Positions 34,009-42,735 of a stretch of 64,000 nt of DNA are shown piece after piece; the stretch's first letter is position 1; every line of letters begins with the position of its first letter. The translations under genes were made by a program, and so were the position numbers. A model generated the notes under the pieces. That model searched no databases. It had not been told where the DNA came from and saw only the letters and a program-made list of their open reading frames with translations. This DNA is from Bhargavaea massiliensis (lineage in GTDB: Bacteria; Bacillota; Bacilli; Bacillales_A; Planococcaceae), in the NCBI RefSeq assembly GCF_018390575.1, contig NZ_JAHBCJ010000005.1, forward strand, positions 62,001 to 126,000, written 5' to 3'.

Positions 34009-35310
34009 TTACCGGATGTCGCCGTGAATGAGCGGTGGTGCTTCGGTTTTTTCTGGGCCGACGGCGATATGCTCACGGAGCATGGCGAGTGCAATTTCGG
34101 TGCCTTTGCCGTTTGTATGGATCTCGGCAAGCGGTTCGCCTTTTGCCACTTGGTCGCCGACTTTCTTTTTCAGCACGATGCCGACGCCCAGGTCGATCTG
34201 CTCGTCCTTGGTCGAGCGCCCCGCTCCGAGGTGCATGGCGGCAAGGCCGATGTCGTCCGCGCCGATGGACTGGACATAGCCGTCCGATTCAGCCTTGAAT
34301 TCGATAGTCTCTTTGGCCGACGGAAGCTTTGACGGGTCATCGACGATCTCCGGATTGCCGCCCTGGGCCTCGACAAACTTGCGGAACAGGGCAAGGGCGG
34401 ATCCGTCATTGATCACGGTCCGGATCATGCCTTCCGCTTCTTCGATGCTGCCGGCTTTTCCGCCTGCTACGACCATCCTGCTGCCAAGTTCGATGCAGAG
34501 GCGGGTGAGGTCTTCCGGGCCTTCGCCTCTCAGTGTCTCGATGGCTTCCTTTACCTCGAGCGCATTGCCGATTGCATAGCCGAGCGGCTGGCTCATGTCG
34601 GAGATGACCGCCATTGTCCTGCGCCCGACGGCGTTGCCAATGCCGACCATGGCTTCAGCGAGTTTCCTGGAGTCTTCTTCCGTCTTCATGAAGGCCCCTT
34701 CGCCGGTTTTCACATCAAGAACAATGGCATCTGCTCCTGCGGCTATTTTCTTGCTCATGATGGAACTTGCAATCAGCGGGATGCTGTCCACAGTTGCTGT
34801 CACGTCACGCAGGGCGTACAGCTTTTTATCCGCCGGGGTGAGGTTTCCGCTCTGGCCGATGACCGCAAGCTTTAGGCTGTTCACCTGGTCGGCAAACTGC
34901 TTTTCCGTAAGTTCGATATGAAATCCGCCGATTGACTCCAGCTTATCGAGCGTGCCGCCCGTGTGGCCGAGGCCGCGTCCGCTCATCTTGGCAACCGGCA
35001 CGCCGCATGCGGCAACGATCGGTCCGAGGATAAGCGTGGTCGTGTCCCCGACTCCTCCGGTGGAGTGTTTGTCCACGAGTGTGCCTTCAATGCCGGACAG
35101 GTCGATCCGGTCACCAGAGTCGACCATGGCTTCGGTCAGCAACGCCTGCTCATCTTTATCCATTCCTTCGAAGTAGATCGCCATCAGAAGCGCACTTGCC
35201 TGGTAGTCCGGCACGGAATCATCCGTGATTCCATTGACAAAGAACCGGATTTCCTCTTCTGACAGTCTGTCTCCATCCCTTTTTTTCGTGATGATGTCAA
35301 CCATTCTCAT
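34009..35310 (-). CDS. pdp: Pyrimidine-nucleoside phosphorylase
   Basis: Pdp splits uridine, thymidine and deoxyuridine into base and (deoxy)ribose 1-phosphate. The 433-residue protein begins [20 protein letters not shown] and carries the family signature [18 protein letters not shown] with the phosphate-binding [13 protein letters not shown] near residue 84. I chose the ATG at 35310, giving the B. subtilis length; a TTG three codons earlier is in frame but not needed. It follows drm by 16 bp, and phosphopentomutase uses the sugar phosphate that Pdp releases, so the two form a nucleoside salvage unit. Confidence 0.96.
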   Translation of the reverse strand: MRMVDIITKKRDGDRLSEEEIRFFVNGITDDSVPDYQASALLMAIYFEGMDKDEQALLTEAMVDSGDRIDLSGIEGTLVDKHSTGGVGDTTTLILGPIVAACGVPVAKMSGRGLGHTGGTLDKLESIGGFHIELTEKQFADQVNSLKLAVIGQSGNLTPADKKLYALRDVTATVDSIPLIASSIMSKKIAAGADAIVLDVKTGEGAFMKTEEDSRKLAEAMVGIGNAVGRRTMAVISDMSQPLGYAIGNALEVKEAIETLRGEGPEDLTRLCIELGSRMVVAGGKAGSIEEAEGMIRTVINDGSALALFRKFVEAQGGNPEIVDDPSKLPSAKETIEFKAESDGYVQSIGADDIGLAAMHLGAGRSTKDEQIDLGVGIVLKKKVGDQVAKGEPLAEIHTNGKGTEIALAMLREHIAVGPEKTEAPPLIHGDIR

Positions 35311-35326
35311 GTCTGTCAACCCGCTT

Positions 35327-36511
35327 TCATTTTAAAAATGGAAGATAGCTTTCGCCGAATTCCGGCATCCCGATGCCGAAGTTGTCCGCGATGGTCGCGC
35401 CGACAGAAGCGAAGGTTTTCTGGAGCGGCAACTCGCCGCCTCCTGCAAACCTCGGCGAAGCCATGATTACGGGGACATACTCACGGGTATGGTCCGTCCC
35501 CGGCGCCGTCGGATCATTGCCGTGGTCCGCTGTAATGATCAGCAGATCGTCTTCCCGGAGAGCGTTCAAGATCTCCGGCAGTCGTGCGTCGAACTCTGCA
35601 AGGGCGTTGCCATAGCCATCCGGATCTCGGCGGTGGCCGAAGAGCGCGTCAAAGTCAACAAGGTTAGTGAACGATAGCCCTTTGAAATCGCGGTTCATCA
35701 CTTCAAGCAGCTTGTCGACGCCGTCCATATTGGAAGTGGTACGGACCGCATCCGTCACGCCTTCCCCGTTAAAGATATCGGAAATTTTCCCTACCGCGAT
35801 CACATCATGACCGCTGTCTTCCAGTTCGTTCATCACGGTGCGTCCGAACGGTTTGAGCGCATAATCGTGGCGGTTGGTTGTGCGGGTGAAGTTGCCCGGT
35901 TCTCCGATGAACGGGCGGGCGATGACCCGGCCGACCAGATATTCCGGCTTCAGGGTGATCTCTCTTGCGGTTTCGCAGATTTCATACAGTTCTTTTATTG
36001 GGATGACGCCTTCGTGAGCGGCAATCTGCAGCACCGGATCAGCAGATGTATAGACAATCAAGTCTCCGGACTCCATATGGAGCGGTCCGAGTTCATCAAT
36101 GATGACGGTTCCGCTGGCAGGCTTATTGCCGATTACCCGGCGCCCTGTCCGCTCCTCGAGTTCGCGGATCAGCCCGTCGGGAAAGCCTTCCGGGTAAACT
36201 TTAAATGGTTTGTCGATGTTCAGTCCCATGAGTTCCCAGTGGCCGGTCATCGTATCCTTGCCGACCGACGCTTCCTGCATTCGCCCGTAATAGCCGGCAG
36301 ATCTTTCCTCTGCCTCAAGCCCTTTTAGCGGGCGGATATTAGCCAGGCCGAGCTCTGCCATGTTCGGCATGTTGAGCCCGCCTGTCGCTTCTGCGATATG
36401 GCCGAGTGTATCTGCTCCCTCATCTCCGAAATCGGCGGCGTCCGGCGCTTCTCCGATGCCGACCGAGTCGAGAACAATCAGATGGATTCGTTTAAATGGT
36501 TGCGCTGTCAT
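35327..36511 (-). CDS. drm: Phosphopentomutase
   Basis: The enzyme interconverts (deoxy)ribose 1-phosphate and 5-phosphate with manganese. The 394-residue alkaline-phosphatase-superfamily protein has the metal-ligand motifs [17 protein letters not shown] (near residue 11), the phosphorylated threonine region [16 protein letters not shown], and [20 protein letters not shown] near the C-terminus. It lies between xerD and pdp as in Bacillus (xerD-drm-...), and pairs with Pdp for nucleoside catabolism. Confidence 0.97.
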   Translation of the reverse strand: MTAQPFKRIHLIVLDSVGIGEAPDAADFGDEGADTLGHIAEATGGLNMPNMAELGLANIRPLKGLEAEERSAGYYGRMQEASVGKDTMTGHWELMGLNIDKPFKVYPEGFPDGLIRELEERTGRRVIGNKPASGTVIIDELGPLHMESGDLIVYTSADPVLQIAAHEGVIPIKELYEICETAREITLKPEYLVGRVIARPFIGEPGNFTRTTNRHDYALKPFGRTVMNELEDSGHDVIAVGKISDIFNGEGVTDAVRTTSNMDGVDKLLEVMNRDFKGLSFTNLVDFDALFGHRRDPDGYGNALAEFDARLPEILNALREDDLLIITADHGNDPTAPGTDHTREYVPVIMASPRFAGGGELPLQKTFASVGATIADNFGIGMPEFGESYLPFLK

Positions 36512-36598
36512 TGTCGCAAAACCTCCTTGGCACTACATATACCCGTTACAGAAATACTGTACCACAAATCAGAGGTCTGACGTCACATTTTACCCGTG

Positions 36599-37501
36599 TC
36601 AGGCGCGGGGATGGAACTTGGTATAGACATCCTTTAATCGGGTCTTGCTGACATGGGTATAAATCTGGGTTGTCGAGATATCGGCATGTCCGAGCATTTC
36701 CTGGATTGCACGGAGGTCAGCACCATTCTCCACAAGATGCGTGGCAAACGAATGCCGCAGGGTGTGCGGGGTGAGCTCTTTCGTAATACCGGCTTTTTTC
36801 GCGTGCTGGTTTAATAACTTCCAGACTCCCTGACGAGTCAGGCGTCCGCCCCTTGAATTGACGAACAGCGCATCCTGCGCCCGGTCTCCCTTCAGCATCA
36901 GCGGCCTGGCCTGCTCCATATAAGCCGTAACCGAATCGATCGCATTCCTGCCGAGCGGAACGATCCGTTCCTTGCCGCCTTTGCCGAATACCCGGGCAAA
37001 TCCCATAGACAGATGGACATCTCCGGTATTCATCCCGATGCACTCGCTGACACGCATGCCGGTCCCGTACAGCATCTCCAGCATCGCCCTATCCCGTACA
37101 CCCGCAGGTTTTGAACGGTCGGGAGCGGCGATAAGGGAGTCGACTTCCCCGACAGACAGCACCCTCGGCAGTTTCATCTCAAGCTTCGGAAGGTCCAGCT
37201 GGATGGTCGGATCGGTCGTGGTGACCCGCTCCCTCACCAGGAACTGATGGAAAGAGCGGATCGAGGAGATATGCCGGGAAATCGTCCTGGGTGATTTTCC
37301 GCCCTGTTCCAGAACTTGAAGGTAGCTGAGTATGTGAGGACGAGTGACGCCATCCAGGCTTCCCGGCTGCTCTTCCTTTTCCAGATAGCGAATATAGCCG
37401 AGAAGATCCCTCTTGTATGACCCGATCGTGTTTTCCGCCAGCTGGCGCTCGACTCTAAGAAAATGAAGGTAGTCGTTTAGCGCATCTTCCGCTTCTTTCA
37501 T
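36599..37501 (-). CDS. xerD: Site-specific tyrosine recombinase XerD
   Basis: XerD (RipX) acts with CodV/XerC at dif to resolve chromosome dimers. The 300-residue protein has a SAM-like core-binding N-terminus (ALNDYLHFLRVERQLAENTI) and the catalytic domain with the R...H-x-x-R...H/Y residues: LYGTGMRVSECIGM (Arg), LTPHTLRHSFATHLVENGAD (His-x-x-Arg) and LGHADISTTQIYTHVS (His and Tyr). I chose the ATG at 37501, preceded by AAAGGGGAG; the longer open frame extends back through the fur terminator. Confidence 0.96.
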   Translation of the reverse strand: MKEAEDALNDYLHFLRVERQLAENTIGSYKRDLLGYIRYLEKEEQPGSLDGVTRPHILSYLQVLEQGGKSPRTISRHISSIRSFHQFLVRERVTTTDPTIQLDLPKLEMKLPRVLSVGEVDSLIAAPDRSKPAGVRDRAMLEMLYGTGMRVSECIGMNTGDVHLSMGFARVFGKGGKERIVPLGRNAIDSVTAYMEQARPLMLKGDRAQDALFVNSRGGRLTRQGVWKLLNQHAKKAGITKELTPHTLRHSFATHLVENGADLRAIQEMLGHADISTTQIYTHVSKTRLKDVYTKFHPRA

Positions 37502-37531
37502 GTTCTCTCCCCTTTCCGGACTTATCCATAT

Positions 37532-37561
37532 GAAAAAAGGACAGCTTTCGCCATCCTGTCC
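37532..37561 (-). terminator. Intrinsic terminator of fur
   Basis: GGACAG pairs with CTGTCC (37539-37561) around an 11-base loop, and TTTTTTCATATG follows on the minus strand. It lies just after the fur stop and before xerD. Confidence 0.78.
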
Positions 37562-37568
37562 GTTTCTG

Positions 37569-38030
37569 TTATTCTGATTCTTTTTCTTCATTTCCTTCAC
37601 TGCAGCGGCTGCAGATTCCGTGGAATGTGAGCCTGTGGTCTTTGATCCGGAAGTTCCAGCGGTCTTCGACGATTTGTTCGACGTCACCCAGCAAGTCCTC
37701 CTGGATCTCATCCACCGCGCCGCACTCGATGCACACGAGATGGTGATGGAAATGGGCGGCTCCTTCCTGCCGCAGATCAAAGCGGGATACACCGTCTCCA
37801 AAATTGATTTTGTCGACGACCTTCAGTTCAGTCAGCAGCTCCAGTGTCCGATAAACAGTTGCAAGCCCGATTTCAGGCGATTTTTCTTTGACGAGCAGAT
37901 AGACATCCTCTGCGCTGAGGTGGTCTTCCTCATGCTCCAGCAGTACAGAGACCGTGGCTTCGCGCTGGGGCGTCAGTTTGTATTTCGCATTGTGGAGCTG
38001 CTTTTTTATGCGTTCAATCCTGCTTTCCAT
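37569..38030 (-). CDS. fur: Ferric uptake regulator Fur
   Basis: Fur represses iron-uptake genes when Fe2+ is bound. The 153-residue protein has a winged helix (KLTPQREATVSVLLEHEEDH, then LATVYRTLELLTELKVVDKI), the metal-binding stretch AAHFHHHLVCIECG, and two CxxC structural zinc sites (CIEC and CSRC). Among the Fur/PerR/Zur paralogues, the position between xerD and spoIIM identifies Fur. A strong sigma-A promoter and a Fur-like box lie upstream, compatible with autoregulation. It has its own terminator. Confidence 0.93.
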   Translation of the reverse strand: MESRIERIKKQLHNAKYKLTPQREATVSVLLEHEEDHLSAEDVYLLVKEKSPEIGLATVYRTLELLTELKVVDKINFGDGVSRFDLRQEGAAHFHHHLVCIECGAVDEIQEDLLGDVEQIVEDRWNFRIKDHRLTFHGICSRCSEGNEEKESE

Positions 38031-38055
38031 GAGACGCCCCCCTCAAACTGTACTC

Positions 38056-38084
38056 ATTATATCAACCAGGCCGGATGGTTACAA
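38056..38084 (-). promoter_or_regulatory. Sigma-A promoter of fur
   Basis: -35 TTGTAA (38079-38084), a 17-base spacer and -10 TATAAT (38056-38061), which is also preceded by TGA, making an extended -10. It lies ~25 bp before the fur start. Confidence 0.8.
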
Positions 38085-38118
38085 GAGTTCAAGCATACTA
38101 ACGACAATCATTACAATA

Positions 38119-38133
38119 TGATAATCATTTTCA
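38119..38133. promoter_or_regulatory. Putative Fur box upstream of fur
   Basis: TGATAATCATTTTCA matches the 7-1-7 Fur consensus TGATAAT-n-ATTATCA with one mismatch. It overlaps the last codon of spoIIM and lies ~35 bp upstream of the fur -35 element. A PerR box (TTATAAT type) fits less well. Confidence 0.6.
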
Positions 38134-38643
38134 ATTATCAAGAAAGATGAACAATCCGATCTCCGCAGCCAATATGGCGGCGGAAAGAGCGGCGACCCTG
38201 ATCACCGCTTCTTTCCTGTGTCGGCTGAAATATTTATTAAGCATGAATGGAGGGGAGAGATTCATGCAGAACAATATGAACAGCATTGTGAGCAGAAGTT
38301 GTGCAGGAAACCACCATGCGGCATAAAAAGTAAGCGCATCTTCCTGGCTGATCAGATAGGTCGATGCAAAGCCGAAGAAGACCACCCTCAGCCCTGCGAT
38401 GAACATGACCGCATGCCGCAGGGCGGCGTGTGATGCCAGGAACAGGGCCAGTCCATGGAACGCAAGAAAAGCAATAAGGGCCCGGTATGGCTTTGCCGAA
38501 GCCGCGAGGTCGAGGCGCGGATCAAGAAAGAGGGTGACTGTTTCCGACATGCCCGTCTCCGCGAACCGGAACAGGACGGTCCCGCCCGTAAACCCGATAA
38601 TAAGTAAGGTAAGCAGATAAAGAAAAGGGAGCGATCGCTGCAT
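38131..38643 (-). CDS. spoIIM: Stage II sporulation protein M
   Basis: SpoIIM works with SpoIID and SpoIIP in septal wall thinning and engulfment. The 170-residue protein is polytopic, with about five hydrophobic helices; it begins MQRSLPFLYLLTLLIIGFTG and contains FGFASTYLISQEDALTFYAA and FPAQLLLTMLFILFCMNL. It is shorter than B. subtilis SpoIIM (~214), mostly at the N-terminus. The gene order fur-spoIIM-nudF supports the call more strongly than the sequence, which is divergent. I chose the ATG at 38643, six bases after GGAGGTG. The small gene yqzK expected before fur is missing. Confidence 0.8.
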   Translation of the reverse strand: MQRSLPFLYLLTLLIIGFTGGTVLFRFAETGMSETVTLFLDPRLDLAASAKPYRALIAFLAFHGLALFLASHAALRHAVMFIAGLRVVFFGFASTYLISQEDALTFYAAWWFPAQLLLTMLFILFCMNLSPPFMLNKYFSRHRKEAVIRVAALSAAILAAEIGLFIFLDN

Positions 38644-38697
38644 GGGCTGCACCTCCGGAGGATTTGTACAACCTATGCCTGTCCGCTCCCGGACATG

Positions 38698-39246
38698 TCA
38701 TTTCCGACTTTTTGAACGCTCTGCCCAAAGAATGGAGAAAGCTGTTTTCGCGTCACGGATTTTCCCTTCGTCCAGCAACGCGACCGCTTCTTCCAAGGGG
38801 ACTTCCAGCAGCTCGACGAACTCGTCTTCGTCTCCTGCCGCCGGGTTGTCGACTTTCCGGAGGCCTGTTGCAGCGAACAGGTGGATTGTCTCGTCTGCAA
38901 ATCCCGGAGATGTGGCAAAAGTCGTTACCGGTTCCAGTTTGTCGCATGAGTAGCCGGTTTCTTCTTCAAGCTCCCTGCGTGCCGTCACTTCAGGCGCTTC
39001 CCCGGGCTCGAGTTTTCCGGCCGGCACTTCAAGGAGAGTCGTGCCAAGTGCCTTCCGGTATTGTTCAACCATCACCAGCTTGCCGTCATCGGTGATCGGG
39101 ATCAGTGCCACAGCGCCCGGATGCCGGACAAGCTCCCTTTTCGAAGGCTTCCCGTCCGGCAAAATCACGTCATCGATTTCAAGACGGATGATTTTCCCGT
39201 CGTAGATTGTCTCCGTATGTACTGTCCGTTCCTCAAACTTATCCAT
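38698..39246 (-). CDS. nudF: ADP-ribose pyrophosphatase (Nudix hydrolase)
   Basis: NudF splits ADP-ribose to AMP and ribose 5-phosphate. The 182-residue protein contains the full Nudix box GKLEPGEAPEVTARRELEEETGY (GX5EX7REUXEEXGU, near residue 80) and the ADP-ribose-type N-terminal region EIDDVILPDGKPSKREL with MVEQYRKALG. I chose the ATG at 39246 with AAAGGGATGG upstream. It is divergent from the aldo/keto reductase, as yqkG and yqkF are adjacent in B. subtilis, and precedes spoIIM by 54 bp. Confidence 0.93.
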   Translation of the reverse strand: MDKFEERTVHTETIYDGKIIRLEIDDVILPDGKPSKRELVRHPGAVALIPITDDGKLVMVEQYRKALGTTLLEVPAGKLEPGEAPEVTARRELEEETGYSCDKLEPVTTFATSPGFADETIHLFAATGLRKVDNPAAGDEDEFVELLEVPLEEAVALLDEGKIRDAKTAFSILWAERSKSRK

Positions 39247-39312
39247 TGGACCATCCCTTTCTGTTGGTCGTCCTTGCGCATTCATTATACTATGGATTCA
39301 GGAGGGGATACG

Positions 39313-40215
39313 ATGAAGAAACGGAAACTCGGCAAAACCGGTCCGGACATATCGGAAATCGGACTTGGCTGCATGTCGCTTCCTGAGGATGCCCGCAAAG
39401 CGGAACGTATCGTGCACGCGGCATTGGATGCCGGGATCAACTATTTCGACACTGCCGACCTGTACGGACGAGGCAGAAATGAGGAACTCCTCGGCAAGGC
39501 GCTAGGCAACAGGCGGCAGGACATCATCCTTGCCACCAAGGTCGGCAACCACTGGACCGATGGCAGGGATGGATGGGAATGGGACCCGTCGCCCGGCCAT
39601 ATCCGCAAATCCGTCCGCGACAGCCTCAAGCGGCTTGGCACAGACTATATTGACGTTTACCAGCTTCACGGCGGGACTGCGGAAGATGACCTTGATGCCG
39701 TCATCGGCGTGTTCGAGGATCTGAAGCGGGAAGGACTGATCCGCCATTACGGCATTTCATCCATCCGCCCGAATGTCTTTTTGCCGTTCTTGAAAAACAG
39801 CTCTGCGGTATCGAATATGATGCAATTTAGCCTGCTTGACCGAAGGCCGGAGGAATGGTTCACCGATGTAATTGGTGCAGGTGCATCTGTCGTCGCACGC
39901 GGGCCGTTGGCAAAAGGACTCTTGACTGCTGAAGGGGAAAAGCGCACAGAAGCAATGGACGGATACCTATCGTACTCATCCGGTGAGCTTCTCGAACTGA
40001 TCAGGGAGTTCGGCAGGCTGCCGGGCACACTCCATTCGGCGGCTCTCGCCTTCGTCCTCGAAAGCAGCGCGGTGGCGTCTGCCATCACGGGGGCAAGCAG
40101 CGAAGAGCAGCTGAACGAGACGCTCAGAGCCTATGACAACATGCCCGGCAGTGAAACCGTGCGGGCCTACGCTGCCCTGACGGCAGAAGAGCAATATGAA
40201 AAGCACCGGGTCTGA
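39313..40215 (+). CDS. yqkF: Aldo/keto reductase (YqkF-like)
   Basis: This NADPH-dependent (beta/alpha)8-barrel oxidoreductase has 300 residues. The catalytic tetrad is visible: Asp in NYFDTADLYGRGRNEELLG (which also holds the Tyr), Lys in DIILATKVGNHW, and His in VYQLHGGTAEDD. The usual N-terminal hairpin MKKRKLGKTGPDISEIGLGC is present. I chose the ATG at 39313 with GGAGGGG 5 bases before it; the open frame back to 39061 only overlaps nudF. The substrate is unknown. Its stop codon lies in the loop of a bidirectional terminator shared with yqkE. Confidence 0.9.
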   Translation: MKKRKLGKTGPDISEIGLGCMSLPEDARKAERIVHAALDAGINYFDTADLYGRGRNEELLGKALGNRRQDIILATKVGNHWTDGRDGWEWDPSPGHIRKSVRDSLKRLGTDYIDVYQLHGGTAEDDLDAVIGVFEDLKREGLIRHYGISSIRPNVFLPFLKNSSAVSNMMQFSLLDRRPEEWFTDVIGAGASVVARGPLAKGLLTAEGEKRTEAMDGYLSYSSGELLELIREFGRLPGTLHSAALAFVLESSAVASAITGASSEEQLNETLRAYDNMPGSETVRAYAALTAEEQYEKHRV

Positions 40216-40236
40216 TCTCCCGGTGCTTTCCTTTTG
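40199..40236. terminator. Bidirectional terminator between yqkF and yqkE
   Basis: AAAGCACCGGG pairs with CCCGGTGCTTT (40200-40229). The plus strand continues with CCTTTTGG and the minus strand with TCATATTGC, so it mainly serves the plus-strand reductase gene, whose stop codon is in the loop. Confidence 0.8.
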
Positions 40237-40247
40237 GCTGTTTGCCT

Positions 40248-40499
40248 TTAGTATTTTGAACCTTTGTCGCCGTATTTATCGAGAAGTTCTTCGAACGACA
40301 TGTTTTTTTCCCGTTCACGGCGTTCCTTTGACTTCTGAGCAAGGCGTCTTTCCTCTGCTTCCTTTTCGGTTTTGAGAAGAGCCTGCTTGGCTTGCTTCAG
40401 TTTATCCAGTGTATCCCCGCCGAGTCCGTCGGCGAGTGTCGGGCGGCTGTCCTGTTTCTGGACGGCCGGTTTCCGCTGGTGCGGTCTCTTTTTGGCCAC
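40248..40499 (-). CDS. yqkE: YqkE-like charged protein (DUF3886)
   Basis: The 83-residue protein is rich in Lys, Arg and Glu, with a long helix (LDKLKQAKQALLKTEKEAEE) followed by RRLAQKSKERREREKNMSFEE and a conserved-looking C-terminus LLDKYGDKGSKY. No catalytic motif is seen. I chose a GTG at 40499 (then AKKRPHQRK), with GAAGGTGAG a few bases upstream; the longer frame includes the ribosome site. It lies 22 bp after the thiolase gene on the same strand. Its neighbours yqkF and yqkD identify it by context; the function is unknown. Confidence 0.75.
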   Translation of the reverse strand: MAKKRPHQRKPAVQKQDSRPTLADGLGGDTLDKLKQAKQALLKTEKEAEERRLAQKSKERREREKNMSFEELLDKYGDKGSKY

Positions 40500-40521
40500 A
40501 CACTCACCTTCTTTCAATCAT

Positions 40522-41706
40522 TTACGGACGACGCACGACTGTCGCGACCCCTTGGCCGCCACCGATGCACAGCGTGGCAAGACCCGTTTTGGCGTCACGC
40601 CGCTTCATCTCGTGCAGCAGCGTGACGAGGATCCGCGCACCGCTTGCGCCGATCGGGTGTCCGAGCGCGATCGCGCCGCCATTCACGTTCAGTTTATCAT
40701 GGTCGAATTTCAATTCACGGTCGACGGCAATCGACTGTGCAGCGAATGCTTCGTTCGCTTCGACGAGGTCCATGTCCTCCAGTTCCAGCCCGGCTTTGTC
40801 AAGCGCATTTTTCACTGCCTGGACCGGGCCGATGCCCATTACGGCCGGATCCACGCCGGCATTGCCATTGGCGGCAATGACCGCGAGCGGCTCGACGCCG
40901 AGCTCATCGGCCTTTTCCCTGGACATGACGACAAATGCTGCTGCACCGTCGTTGATGCCGGAAGCATTCCCTGCAGTGACGCTTCCCTCTTTTTTGAATG
41001 CCGGCCGTAGCTTGGCCAGTTTTTCAGCAGTGGAGCCCGCTTTCACGTGCTCGTCCGTATCAAAGATGATCGGATCCCCCTTGCGCTGCGGTATTTCCAC
41101 CGGGACAATTTCCTCCCCAAAACGGCCCGCTTCGATGGCGGCCGCCGCACGCTCCTGCGAACGTGCCGCAAACTCATCCTGTTCCTCCCGGCTGATGCCA
41201 TAGCGGTCGCACAAGTTCTCAGCGGTGATGCCCATATGATAGTCGTTGAATGCGCACCAGAGACCGTCCGAAATCATGCTGTCAATCAACTTCTGGTCAC
41301 CCATCTTGAAGCCGTCACGCGCTCCTTTCAGGAGGTGCGGAGCCTGGCTCATATTTTCCATGCCTCCTGCAACGACGATGTCGGCTTCCCCCGCCTTGAT
41401 CGCCTGTGCAGCCAGATGAACCGCTTTCAGGCCGGAGCCGCACACTTTGTTGATTGTCAGAGAAGGAACCGCTTCCGGAAGTCCGGCTTTGATGGATGCC
41501 TGTCGGGCCGGGTTTTGGCCGAGTCCTGCCTGCAGCACATTCCCCATAATCACTTCATCGACATGCTTCCCGTCCACACCTGCCCGTGAAAGAGCCTCCC
41601 GGATAGCGATGCCCCCAAGCTCAGTTGCCGGAATGTCTTTGAGCGATCCCAGAAATGTTCCGATTGCCGTACGTACAGCGCTTGCGATAACCACTTCTTT
41701 TGTCAT
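40522..41706 (-). CDS. Acetyl-CoA C-acetyltransferase (thiolase)
   Basis: This thiolase condenses or cleaves acetoacetyl-CoA. The 394-residue protein has the acyl-accepting cysteine in [20 protein letters not shown] (near residue 88), the His in [20 protein letters not shown], and the second cysteine in [11 protein letters not shown], with [14 protein letters not shown] typical of acetyl-CoA acetyltransferases. It is divergent from the HMG-CoA lyase gene, whose product acetoacetate/acetyl-CoA fits the same leucine/ketone-body route. The family has several paralogues (mmgA, yhfS in B. subtilis), so I give no symbol. Confidence 0.92.
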   Translation of the reverse strand: MTKEVVIASAVRTAIGTFLGSLKDIPATELGGIAIREALSRAGVDGKHVDEVIMGNVLQAGLGQNPARQASIKAGLPEAVPSLTINKVCGSGLKAVHLAAQAIKAGEADIVVAGGMENMSQAPHLLKGARDGFKMGDQKLIDSMISDGLWCAFNDYHMGITAENLCDRYGISREEQDEFAARSQERAAAAIEAGRFGEEIVPVEIPQRKGDPIIFDTDEHVKAGSTAEKLAKLRPAFKKEGSVTAGNASGINDGAAAFVVMSREKADELGVEPLAVIAANGNAGVDPAVMGIGPVQAVKNALDKAGLELEDMDLVEANEAFAAQSIAVDRELKFDHDKLNVNGGAIALGHPIGASGARILVTLLHEMKRRDAKTGLATLCIGGGQGVATVVRRP

Positions 41707-41795
41707 TTCCCCATCTCCCCTTTACATTCATCCTCTTATTGCCTTGCCCCGCTCCGTCCGCATCCTTACAATTGAATACAAGGAGGGGGTTTGTC

Positions 41796-42704
41796 ATGTT
41801 AAGTCTACCAAAAAAAGTAGCGATTATCGAGGTAGGGCCGAGAGACGGCTTGCAGAACGAGAAGAACCAGGTGCCGACGGAGGTTAAGCTCCGGTTCATC
41901 AGTGCCCTGCAGGATGCAGGTGTCGGCGAAATGGAACTTACATCTTTCGTATCGCCTAAATGGGTGCCGCAGATGGGGGATGCGGCAGACATCATGGCCG
42001 GAACAGAGCGGACAGGCAGACAATTTGTGCTCGCGCCGAACGAGCGGGGAATCGCCAATGCAAGAGCTGCGGAGGCAGATAGCATCGCCGTGTTTGTCGG
42101 TGTGACGGATGCATTTAATAAGAAAAACATCAATAGGACAACAGATGAAAGCATGGAGCAGCTGGCTCCGCAAATCCGTAAAATGAAAGAAGACGGCCTT
42201 TTTGTGCGCGCCTGCATTTCGACCGCGTTCCACTGCCCGTTTGAAGGTCCGGTAGACTCCGAACGTACGATCAATCTCTGTAAACACTTCTCCGAACTGG
42301 GCGCGGATGAACTGAGCGTGGCAGACACGATCGGAATGGCAACGCCTGAAGAAAGCTACCGTCTTTTCAGCCGCCTGAAGAAAGAACTGCCGGACATTCT
42401 GCTGACGGCACACTTCCACGACACGCGCAAAATGGCACTCGCCAATATCTTCGCGTCACTTCAGGCCGGCATCGACCGGTTGGATACATCGGCCGGCGGT
42501 CTCGGCGGCTGCCCGTTCGCCCCGGGTGCCACCGGAAATGTCGCAACCGAAGATGTGGTCAATATGCTGGAGCGTATGGACATTGAAACAGGCATTTCGG
42601 TTGACGGCATTTGCCGCGCGGTCGACGTAGTGGCGCCTCACGTTTCGCGCCCGATTACCACGGGCATGTATACACTGTATAAGAACGCACAACGTATAGG
42701 ATAA
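41796..42704 (+). CDS. yngG: Hydroxymethylglutaryl-CoA lyase
   Basis: The enzyme cleaves 3-hydroxy-3-methylglutaryl-CoA to acetoacetate and acetyl-CoA, the last step of leucine breakdown. The 302-residue TIM-barrel protein has the N-terminal metal-site motif VEVGPRDGLQNEK-type (EVGPRDGLQNEKNQVP), HFHDTRKMALANI, and the lyase signature TSAGGLGGCPFAPGATGNVA with the active-site Cys. I chose the ATG at 41796 with AGGAGGGGG 8 bases upstream. Unlike B. subtilis yngG, it stands outside a leucine-degradation operon; here it faces a thiolase gene. Confidence 0.92.
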   Translation: MLSLPKKVAIIEVGPRDGLQNEKNQVPTEVKLRFISALQDAGVGEMELTSFVSPKWVPQMGDAADIMAGTERTGRQFVLAPNERGIANARAAEADSIAVFVGVTDAFNKKNINRTTDESMEQLAPQIRKMKEDGLFVRACISTAFHCPFEGPVDSERTINLCKHFSELGADELSVADTIGMATPEESYRLFSRLKKELPDILLTAHFHDTRKMALANIFASLQAGIDRLDTSAGGLGGCPFAPGATGNVATEDVVNMLERMDIETGISVDGICRAVDVVAPHVSRPITTGMYTLYKNAQRIG

Positions 42705-42735
42705 GAGCGAATCTTAACTTGGAAGGAGGCCATTC

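Noticed and set aside
39061-39312. N-terminal extension of the aldo/keto reductase
   Set aside because: It would overlap nudF on the other strand; the ATG at 39313 starts exactly at the family N-terminus with GGAGGGG before it.
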